Assembly (NCBI GenBank): GCA_937890395.1 | Contig: CALACK010000109.1 | Span: forward strand, 1-48,617 | Direction of reading: 5' to 3' | Length of the DNA: 48,617 nucleotides | DNA from: an uncultured Acidimicrobiaceae bacterium | GTDB lineage: Bacteria > Actinomycetota > Acidimicrobiia > Acidimicrobiales > Ilumatobacteraceae | Shown: positions 42,206 to 48,617 of the stretch, piece by piece | How the letters are laid out: the number at the start of each line of letters is the position of its first letter | Position numbering within the stretch: position 1 is the first letter of the stretch | The notes under the pieces: generated by a model | What the model was told of the DNA's origin: nothing | What the model saw: only the letters and a program-made list of their open reading frames with translations | The model's database searches: none | Program-made: the position numbers and the translations under genes

Positions 42206-42909
42206 GCAGAACAATATTGATTACGGGTGCGACTTCTTCGTTCGGGCGAGAACTGATTTCAAGATTGCCTAGCGGTACAAGGATTGTTGCAGTAAGTCGT
42301 CAACCCTTGCCACCCGAAATGTCAAACGATTCTGAAATTATAAATGTTATTTCAGATTTGGCAAGAACTGACTTTTTGAATGATTTCGATAACAAAATTG
42401 ATTTTTCTCAAGTTGATGAATTTGTGCATTTCGCTGCGGCTCCGATGCGCATGCAAAATTTCTCTTCTAATACATCTGAGCAGTTACTCCTTGATTATCA
42501 AACGAATTTCCTATCGGTCGTCGCGTTACTCACGAAAGTCGTCGCAACTCGAAAGCAAAATCCGCGGCAAGTTCGAGTAGTACTGATGCTTACCGACATG
42601 CTTAGGTCAGCTAAAAAAGGTGAGACCTCATATATCACTTCGAAATTTGCCCTACTAGGTCTGGTTAATTCGCTTTCTATGGAATTTTCAGGCAATGACT
42701 TGCGAATCAATGCTGTCTCGCCGTCTTTGGTTGAGACCAAGTATGTAGAGCATTTCCCAGAGTTTTTGCGCAAAGATATCTCGAATAAGCACCCTATGAA
42801 ACGTCATTGCACGGTCGCTGAAGTTATAGATTCGGTTGAGTTTTTGTTGTCTCCGCAGTCGTCGTTTATCAACGGCCAGAATATTTTCATAAATGGTGGC
42901 GAAAACTAG
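42202..42909 (+). CDS. SDR family oxidoreductase (ketoacyl-reductase-like)
   Basis: A 235-aa short-chain dehydrogenase with ITGATSSFGRE for NAD(P)H binding, the catalytic Tyr and Lys in SYITSKFALLG, and the C-terminal FINGQNIFINGGEN end typical of FabG-like enzymes. The usual catalytic Ser 13 residues before the Tyr is a Thr (LTDMLRS), a mild departure that can be functional. In this operon it most likely reduces a 3-ketoacyl unit on the carrier protein, working with the MaoC protein. A sugar substrate is also possible. Confidence 0.87.
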   Translation: MSRTILITGATSSFGRELISRLPSGTRIVAVSRQPLPPEMSNDSEIINVISDLARTDFLNDFDNKIDFSQVDEFVHFAAAPMRMQNFSSNTSEQLLLDYQTNFLSVVALLTKVVATRKQNPRQVRVVLMLTDMLRSAKKGETSYITSKFALLGLVNSLSMEFSGNDLRINAVSPSLVETKYVEHFPEFLRKDISNKHPMKRHCTVAEVIDSVEFLLSPQSSFINGQNIFINGGEN

Positions 42910-43918
42910 TTCAGATCCGCGTCTCATTTTGCGCTTCGGCGACAACGCGGATGTAAGTATTGTTGCCAAGTTTATTGAAGAGCATTGGAAGCAAGGGCAT
43001 ATTCTCTCGCGAGACAGAGAATTGTTTGAATACATGTACCTTGAAAAAGATGGTCGTCTCAACTTCGTTATCGCATTTGATCCGCAGTCAAGCGAAGTCA
43101 TTGCGATACTTGGATACATACCTTCAGACGCTTTGCATTCACGTATCTCATTATCAATGTGGAAGTCACGTTCTGACGCTCACTTACGAAAATATAAAGC
43201 CGGATTAGCCGTATTGAGATTTCTGATTGATGAATTGAAACCCAAAAGTATTTTCTCTACTGGTATTTCTGCTGACACGCGCGATGTTTATAAGTTTTTA
43301 GGGTATTCATGTGATGTAATGAATCACTATGTGATAGTTAACAAGCAAATTGACGAGTTTAAAATTGTCAAGAATCCACCTGTGGCTAGTTTTTATTTGT
43401 CTGAGTCAGCGGATTCTTCGCTTGCAGTAATCAACTCAGACGAAGAGTTGTGCAATGCCGTATCAAAATTGGAATTCACTCAGACTTTGAAAGATTCTGA
43501 CTATTTGTGTCATCGCTATTTGTACCATCCGCGGTTCAAGTACGAGGTGCGAGAAGTGTTACTAAATGACAAAACAGTTGGAGTTTTATTTTTTCGTCGG
43601 CTTTTTGCGAACGATCGATCTTGTATCAGGATCATTGACGTCGTTGGTGCTGAGATCTGTCTAAAGTCAGCGATTGGGCCGTTGGCCCAAGAGATGCTCT
43701 CTAATGGCGATGAATATGTTGATTTGCTGTCGTGGGGTCTTGACGGAGATCAACTCAAAGAAGCCGGCTTCGCTGATTGTCGTGATTTTGCCGATTGCGT
43801 CGTTCCTGAATATTTCTCACCATTTAGTCAGACAATTGTAGATCGTTGGCTGTTCACCAATTTGCCAGACACCGAAATAATCTACAAAGGTGACGGCGAC
43901 CAAGACCGCCCGAATTGA
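42893..43918 (+). CDS. Putative GNAT-like acyl/acetyltransferase
   Basis: A 341-aa protein I can only place loosely. The N-terminal half resembles an acetyltransferase fold: an early LRFGDNADVSIVAKFIEEHW, the strand EVIAILGYIP, then HLRKYKAGLAVLRFLID at the place of the acyl-CoA loop, and a second, weaker GNAT-like half with VREVLLNDKTVGVLFFRRLF. It overlaps the SDR gene by 17 bp and ends the FkbH/ACP operon, so it is a candidate for moving the carrier-bound acyl group to a sugar. The function is inferred from position. No clear acyl-CoA motif (R/QxxGxG/A) is present. Confidence 0.7.
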   Translation: MVAKTSSDPRLILRFGDNADVSIVAKFIEEHWKQGHILSRDRELFEYMYLEKDGRLNFVIAFDPQSSEVIAILGYIPSDALHSRISLSMWKSRSDAHLRKYKAGLAVLRFLIDELKPKSIFSTGISADTRDVYKFLGYSCDVMNHYVIVNKQIDEFKIVKNPPVASFYLSESADSSLAVINSDEELCNAVSKLEFTQTLKDSDYLCHRYLYHPRFKYEVREVLLNDKTVGVLFFRRLFANDRSCIRIIDVVGAEICLKSAIGPLAQEMLSNGDEYVDLLSWGLDGDQLKEAGFADCRDFADCVVPEYFSPFSQTIVDRWLFTNLPDTEIIYKGDGDQDRPN

Positions 43919-43957
43919 ATTCTGAATTAACGCTTAGTTGTTGCGCTTTGAAGACGC

Positions 43958-44842
43958 TTACTGTTTTGTAAATGCCATCACAAAAGATGAAGAATATGGC
44001 ACGAATTGATGGGTGTTTGGGTATTCGCTTGCCACGACACTTGAGAGTTGATCTTTGGTCTGTAATAGTTTTTCATTAGTTAACAAAGACTGTGGCATCG
44101 GGTGAAAATTGATGGGGTAAATCTGACTTGGAACAAAACCGACTTCACGGAACTTCGCGATCAGTTCACTTGGTGTGTACTGATATCTAGTAGCGACGTC
44201 TATCCCGGTATGCGGATGTGCTGCCGGTCGATTTAAATCAAAACTGAATTGGGATAGAGTTTTGAATAGAGATTGTTGCGAGGGTGACATCTGAACTGCG
44301 ATTGCCTCTGCGAGTAGATTTGCAATCGCACCTATTTCAACTTCTAACAGAGTGTATTCATTCATTGAAGCAATATTGAAAAGCCTATTACGACTGCCAA
44401 TCACTGCTTGGCCATCTTTTTTAAGAATCCGACTTAAAGTCCCCAAGAACTTCGTCAACTCCAACTCTGAAATGTACTCAATAAATCCTTGCGCACTTAT
44501 GAGGTCAAACGAGCTATCAAGCAACGAGACATCAAAAATTGATGCGCAATTGAATTTTGCAGTCGAGTTTGCGGTTATAGCGTTTTTGCGGCAGACGTCA
44601 ATCATTTCTTGGGCAAAGTCGATGCCGGATGCTTCAACCCCTAGACCAGAAATTTGGATAGTTAACTGACCCGTCCCACAACCTACGTCCAAAAAATTTT
44701 TCACATTACCGTGCCGTCGAAAACTATCCAGCACGGAATTGTTTCGATCAGTGATTGTGTTGTATTGAAGCTTTTTCGCTTGTGCATCCCATCGTTCGGC
44801 TTCGTCGCCGAAGTATTTTTGGGTCTCATATTGTTGACTCAT
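43958..44842 (-). CDS. SAM-dependent methyltransferase (class I)
   Basis: A 294-aa methyltransferase. Motif I is FLDVGCGTGQLTIQI, the acidic residue binding the cofactor ribose lies in ASGIDFAQEM, and later motifs follow in LISAQGFIEYIS. ATG 44842 follows AGGAGA at a good distance, so I prefer it to the ATG four codons upstream, which would have none. It points left, convergent with the acyl-carrier operon and divergent from the deacetylase gene. An O- or N-methyl decoration of the same product is plausible but unproven. Confidence 0.88.
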   Translation of the reverse strand: MSQQYETQKYFGDEAERWDAQAKKLQYNTITDRNNSVLDSFRRHGNVKNFLDVGCGTGQLTIQISGLGVEASGIDFAQEMIDVCRKNAITANSTAKFNCASIFDVSLLDSSFDLISAQGFIEYISELELTKFLGTLSRILKKDGQAVIGSRNRLFNIASMNEYTLLEVEIGAIANLLAEAIAVQMSPSQQSLFKTLSQFSFDLNRPAAHPHTGIDVATRYQYTPSELIAKFREVGFVPSQIYPINFHPMPQSLLTNEKLLQTKDQLSSVVASEYPNTHQFVPYSSSFVMAFTKQ

Positions 44843-44906
44843 TTGTCTCCTCATCTAAGTTTTAAATACCCAACGATCAAATATAATCAGTGTAGATTTA
44901 TTTACC

Positions 44907-45866
44907 ATGAAATTGCCGATTTTGATGTATCACTATGTGCGACCGAATGGTATGCGCATGTCAGAGAGGCATCACGTATTGGATCTTGATTTGTTTGATC
45001 AGCAACTTGATGTGATGGCCAAGAAATACGAATTCATATTGGGTAACGATTTGTTGGCTCTCGATAATGATGCTTCGGCGCTTGAAAATAAGATCTGGTT
45101 GACTTTTGACGACGGCTACCGCGACTGTGTTGATTATGTGTTGCCTTCATTTTTAGAAAAAGGTGTGATCGGAACGTTCTATATTCCAACCGAAGCAATC
45201 TTTGAACGAAAGCTGTTAGACGTTAATAAAATCCACATTCTACTTTCGAGTCGCGCAACACCAAAGGAGATAGTCAGGATAGCTGGTGAGCTTTATTCCG
45301 AATTGAGTCTCGAGGCCGATTTAGAGATTTCATTTGACGAGTTATTTGCAAGACATGGCGTTGCAAACCTATGGAATGATGGTGAGACAGAGTTTATTAA
45401 AAAACTATTTCAGAAACTTCTTCCAACCGAAATCAGAAAAAAGTATCTTACAAATGTTTTTGATCAATTCAGTGAGCGCAGTGAATCAAGTTGGGTAGAT
45501 GAATTTTATATGACTCCTGATGATGTACAAACGTTGATCGATAATGGCATGGAAGTCGGATCACATGGTCATTCGCATGAATGGTTGGCCGAAATGACGG
45601 TGGATCGTCAGCATGACGAACTCACAAAATCATTTGCGCATCTAGACAGCGTGGTTAATGATGGCAAAGTCAGGTCAATGTGTTGTCCATTCGGTTCGTA
45701 TAACGATGACACGCTAAATATTTTGCGAAGTCTTGATGTCAGAATCGGAGTTCTCAACAGAATTGAGACGTATGCAAAGTTTGAACCTGGTGCAGCTGAT
45801 CTTCTCGAGCTTGACCGAATAGATATCATGTTTTTCGACAAATTTATAAATGGTGAATTCGATTGA
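44907..45866 (+). CDS. Polysaccharide deacetylase family protein (NodB-like)
   Basis: A 319-aa carbohydrate esterase 4-type protein. It starts with KLPILMYHYVRPNG, has the metal and base Asp pair in LTFDDGYRD (Asp68, Asp69), and the His motif in GSHGHSHEWL. CCPFGSYND resembles the catalytic RxPFG/RYPYG motif with Cys in the place of Arg or Phe, which may affect activity. No signal peptide is evident, so it may act on a cytosolic lipid-linked or nucleotide-linked sugar. It lies 16 bp upstream of the PIG-L deacetylase, suggesting a two-deacetylase operon. Confidence 0.87.
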   Translation: MKLPILMYHYVRPNGMRMSERHHVLDLDLFDQQLDVMAKKYEFILGNDLLALDNDASALENKIWLTFDDGYRDCVDYVLPSFLEKGVIGTFYIPTEAIFERKLLDVNKIHILLSSRATPKEIVRIAGELYSELSLEADLEISFDELFARHGVANLWNDGETEFIKKLFQKLLPTEIRKKYLTNVFDQFSERSESSWVDEFYMTPDDVQTLIDNGMEVGSHGHSHEWLAEMTVDRQHDELTKSFAHLDSVVNDGKVRSMCCPFGSYNDDTLNILRSLDVRIGVLNRIETYAKFEPGAADLLELDRIDIMFFDKFINGEFD

Positions 45867-45882
45867 GATTGATTAGGTGCTT

Positions 45883-46581
45883 ATGAAGATTCTTGTGATT
45901 ACAGCGCACCCTGATGATGTTGATTTCGGATCGGGTGGCACAGTTGCAACTTGGGTCGCAGAGGGTCATGAGGTTGTTTATTGTTTAGTCACTGACGGGC
46001 AGGCGGGCGGTTCAGACAACACTGTGACTCGTGAGCAAGTTGCAGCAACTCGTCGGCTTGAGCAAACTGCGGCGGCAAAGATGCTCGGCGTTACCGAGTT
46101 GCATTGGCTCGGGTTCCCCGATGGTGCACTTGTCGCAGATCTCAATTTGCGTCGTGAGATCAGCGCAGTAATTCGCATTGTCAAGCCAGATCGTGTCCTC
46201 ACTCAATCCGCTGAGCGAAATTACGATCGAATTTACGCAAGTCATCCAGATCATCTCGCGACTGGTGAAGCGGCGATTTGTGCGATTTACCCTGACGCTC
46301 GAAACGAATTTGCGTTTCCTGAATTACTTAGTGAGCGAGGGTTGGCTCCGCATGCTGTGCCTGAAACGTGGATTATGGCCGGGCCTAAACCAAAGCATTT
46401 CGTTGACACAACTGATGTGTTAGACAAGAAAATTTCAGCACTGTTGTGCCACAATAGTCAACATCCCGACCCGGCTGGTTTGCCTGCGCGCATTCGTAGT
46501 TGGGGCGAGACTATCGCCGAGGCGGGCGGGTTGCCAAAAGGTCGCACCGCCGAAGCATTTTTAGTTATTGACACGAAATAA
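45883..46581 (+). CDS. PIG-L/LmbE family deacetylase
   Basis: A 232-aa zinc-dependent N-deacetylase-like protein. The first metal motif is ITAHPDDVDFGSGG (His9, Asp11, Asp12), the second ASHPDHLATGEAA, and the third near CHNSQHPDP. The family includes GlcNAc-PI de-N-acetylase and the mycothiol enzymes MshB and Mca. ATG 45883 follows AGG by 5 bp and is preferred to the GTG two codons upstream. Adjacent to a NodB-type deacetylase, it may act on the same amino sugar. The mycothiol pathway is the other realistic option. Confidence 0.88.
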   Translation: MKILVITAHPDDVDFGSGGTVATWVAEGHEVVYCLVTDGQAGGSDNTVTREQVAATRRLEQTAAAKMLGVTELHWLGFPDGALVADLNLRREISAVIRIVKPDRVLTQSAERNYDRIYASHPDHLATGEAAICAIYPDARNEFAFPELLSERGLAPHAVPETWIMAGPKPKHFVDTTDVLDKKISALLCHNSQHPDPAGLPARIRSWGETIAEAGGLPKGRTAEAFLVIDTK

Positions 46582-46682
46582 ATAGCGGATATTGCGAATA
46601 TCTTAAATAGCGATTCAAATAAATAATCCCATACACTAAGAGTTTCATTCATTGAGAGGTTCGCAAGAAGTTTTCAGAGTTT

Positions 46683-46759
46683 GGGCGCTTAGCTCAGTTG
46701 GTTAGAGCATCTCCCTTACAAGGAGAGGGTCGGGGGTTCGAATCCCTCAGCGCCCACCA
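46683..46759 (+). tRNA. tRNA-Val (TAC)
   Basis: The acceptor stem GGGCGCT pairs with AGCGCCC, the anticodon stem TCTCC/GGAGA encloses CTTACAA (anticodon TAC), and the T-loop is TTCGAAT. The discriminator is A and CCA is encoded at 46757-46759. Sequence character changes to the right of this gene. Confidence 0.97.
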
Positions 46760-46838
46760 TTTGGCTTAGACATTGGGTCATGGCTCTAGCCGTGAAAGTA
46801 CGTATCTTTCGTTGAGCCTCTCCTTTCAACTGGATTGA

Positions 46839-46985
46839 CGTCTTGCCAGAGAAGGCATCACCGACTTGCTGCCACAGCATCTAGAACTCCCTCTCAACCA
46901 GGTGAATACATGGATTGCGTCTACAAGTAGCGATAGGCGAAGTGTTCGCACAACAAATCAGCGAGGAATAAGTTCCAACACTTAG
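46839..46985 (+). other. Short open stretch, possible gene relic, in a 248-bp gap
   Basis: Between tRNA-Val and the last gene I see no clear gene. One frame stays open for 48 codons without a start, from a TGA at 46836 to a TAG at 46983. It reads like protein: GITDLLPQHLELPLNQVNTW, then STSSDRRSVRTTNQRG. The pattern loosely recalls the N-terminal arm-binding part of a tyrosine recombinase, which would suit a tRNA-adjacent site, but the stretch is too short to name and could be chance. Confidence 0.25.
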
Positions 46986-47007
46986 CAATATTTACTATTG
47001 TTAAGAT

Positions 47008-48617
47008 ATGGCTTTCAAATTTTCTCGCCATCTCCAACGGGTGCTCGTGATCGTCGTTCTCGCGGTGGGTCTCACGCCTGTAGCAGCCCAAGCAAGTGTG
47101 AAAAACGGCGCCAAGTGCTCCAAGTTGGGGCAGATGACAACTGTAAAAAAGAAAAAGATGACTACAGAGTTTATCTGTGTGAAAGAAGGTAAGCGTCGAG
47201 TGTGGCGGGTGCGTGCGGGTGTAGTGCCGGGTGGATTTGTTGCCCCAGGCGGCGGCGCAACCCAGCCCGGTGATGGCCCAACTGGGCCCGCCACGGCTGC
47301 TGATTGCACTAAGGCTCGATACACAGCGACGGCCAGCGGTGTCAACAACATCGTCGGTTGCGATCACGGTACGGCGTATTCCGAATTAGCAGTCACCACC
47401 GGAACTTCGGTGGTGAGCGGACAATCTGCGGCGGGCTTCATGAGTATGCCCGGTGGGCCGAACGAAACCGGCGGAGCTCTTTTCTTCAACCACCCGGCTG
47501 GAATGGCAACAGATGGAACCCGTCTTGCGATTGCCGATCGCAACAACAACCGAGTCCTGATTTGGACATCGGCACCGACACGCAATACCACACCAAATTT
47601 GGTGTTGGGTCAACTAAATTTCTCTACCAATAATTCCGGCTCGGCGCTCAATGAAATGAACTGGCCGAGCGATCTTTCAATTTCCGCATCGGGCATGCTG
47701 ATGGTTGCCGACTCCAGTAATAATCGCATTCTCATTTGGCGCACATTTCCTACAGCGAATGGTCAACCTGCTGATATTTCACTCGACCTTGGTGAGGGTT
47801 CGTGGCCGTGGGGCGTGTGGACCGATGGCACCAAGATGATGGTGTCTCGTACGGAAGCTGGAGACGTAAAAGTGTGGAACACAATTCCTGCGGCGTCGGG
47901 CCAGACCCCTGCTTCGTTCACCATCGATCCGGAGATCATGGGAACCCCACGTCAAATTACTTCTGACGGCTCACGAGTGATTATCGGTGATGAAAACTCA
48001 CGGTCGCCACTAGGCAATCGCGGTTCGCATGTATGGAATTCGTTTCCCACATCGGCAGGTTCGAACCCCGACTACTTCATGTTGTTCGGTCGCGACCGTA
48101 ACGCTGGTTGGTACAACGGCCACATTGATGCAACAGGCGTGTATCTCCTGCAGCGCGACTTGGAGATCTTGCGTACGTTCCCCACGAGCAACCCCACCCA
48201 GTCAGAACTATCTGTTGCGCCGCAAGATGTTGGTTTGCAAGGTGGTGACGGTGGCGACGTGGTGAAGCTTGGCAATCGCATCTATGTGCTTGAATACAAC
48301 GCCAATCGAATTGCAGCGTGGAATGCGGTGCCGACAGCCGCGAGTCAAGTCGCCGATTTTTACATCGGCTCTTCTGGGCCTGCCGATAACTCCAACCGTT
48401 CTGCATTCATGATTACTAACCCAGTGATGGCATCCGACGGTGTGTCGCTGGCAGTCAACAGCGACTTTGAGCGCCGCGTGTATGTGTGGAAGAAGGTGCC
48501 GGGCGACAACAATGCCAAGCCCGACCACTCGTTCATCGTTCCGTTCCAACCATGGGATTCTGTTGCTGCAACATTCAAGGGCACCAAGATCTATGCGGTT
48601 GCTGGCGAAGGCAAACT
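47008..48617 (+). CDS. Secreted beta-propeller (NHL-like) protein, 3' end outside the window
   Basis: The frame stays open for 536 codons from ATG 47008 to the window edge. Residues 1-29 are a signal peptide ending VAAQA. A small two-cysteine domain follows (Cys37 in GAKCSKLG, Cys57 in FICVKEGKRRVW), a Lys-rich module seen in many secreted actinobacterial proteins. A Gly/Pro-rich linker leads to repeated beta-propeller blades: NNRVLIW (~180), NNRILIW (~236), ANRIAAW (~431) and RRVYVW (~489), each followed by a P-rich turn such as SAPT or TFPT. It probably binds or scaffolds something at the cell surface. Its GC content is visibly higher than in neighbouring genes, about 53-70% in sampled lines against under 40% in a line near 4.9 kb. 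Confidence 0.85.
   Translation, partial: MAFKFSRHLQRVLVIVVLAVGLTPVAAQASVKNGAKCSKLGQMTTVKKKKMTTEFICVKEGKRRVWRVRAGVVPGGFVAPGGGATQPGDGPTGPATAADCTKARYTATASGVNNIVGCDHGTAYSELAVTTGTSVVSGQSAAGFMSMPGGPNETGGALFFNHPAGMATDGTRLAIADRNNNRVLIWTSAPTRNTTPNLVLGQLNFSTNNSGSALNEMNWPSDLSISASGMLMVADSSNNRILIWRTFPTANGQPADISLDLGEGSWPWGVWTDGTKMMVSRTEAGDVKVWNTIPAASGQTPASFTIDPEIMGTPRQITSDGSRVIIGDENSRSPLGNRGSHVWNSFPTSAGSNPDYFMLFGRDRNAGWYNGHIDATGVYLLQRDLEILRTFPTSNPTQSELSVAPQDVGLQGGDGGDVVKLGNRIYVLEYNANRIAAWNAVPTAASQVADFYIGSSGPADNSNRSAFMITNPVMASDGVSLAVNSDFERRVYVWKKVPGDNNAKPDHSFIVPFQPWDSVAATFKGTKIYAVAGEGK

Noticed and set aside
46921-47367. Minus-strand frames of 148 and 116 codons at the right edge
   Set aside because: They are antisense to the signal peptide and linker of the propeller gene, which has an intact frame, a start and clear domains.

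Overview
The window looks like a chromosomal segment of a fairly AT-rich actinobacterium (Actinomycetota). The inositol genes, the class of xylose isomerase, the lipoprotein SBPs and a small secreted two-cysteine domain at the far right all fit this. An aquatic Acidimicrobiia-like lineage is my best guess, but that is inference. Genes are tightly packed with many 4-bp start/stop overlaps, all three tRNAs encode CCA, and I see no insertion sequence, phage or CRISPR array. No stretch longer than 300 bases is without a gene.

Left part (1-22.5 kb): after the tail of a sigma-70 factor comes a polyol/sugar catabolic region centred on myo-inositol. A leftward operon (461-4458) carries a Gfo/Idh/MocA dehydrogenase, iolB, an inositol-cluster (beta/alpha)8 aldolase-like gene and iolC. 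A divergent operon (4528-7404) carries two more Gfo/Idh/MocA dehydrogenases and a ChbG/YdjC deacetylase. A leftward PhyH dioxygenase / trypsin-like protease / MFS operon follows; its MFS gene has an in-frame TAA. Then come iolE, a lipoprotein SBP, a large hairpin, and a six-gene operon: an oversized RbsC-like permease, its ATPase, a second aldolase-like gene, iolD, an SDR and iolG. xylA-xylB converge on this operon.

Middle (22.5-34.5 kb): tRNA-Asn; a copper amine oxidase convergent with a secreted PHM-type copper monooxygenase; a secreted hydrolase fused through one membrane segment to an ABC ATPase, with its permease; a CAT-anticodon tRNA; and a complete BMP-type (nucleoside-like) ABC importer with a clear terminator after the SBP.

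Right part (34.5-46.6 kb): a leftward cysD-cysN-cysC-sulfotransferase-mogA operon makes and uses PAPS. Back to back with it is a rightward operon starting with a CysQ-like phosphatase (to recycle PAP) and continuing with an FkbH-like HAD protein, a stand-alone acyl carrier protein, a MaoC hydratase, an SDR and a GNAT-like protein. A methyltransferase, a NodB deacetylase and a PIG-L deacetylase follow. Together they suggest an uncharacterised pathway for a sulfated and/or acylated surface glycan or small molecule; this is the most interesting part of the window.

Right edge: tRNA-Val, a possible gene relic, and a GC-richer, open-ended secreted beta-propeller gene running off the window, which may mark an island boundary.
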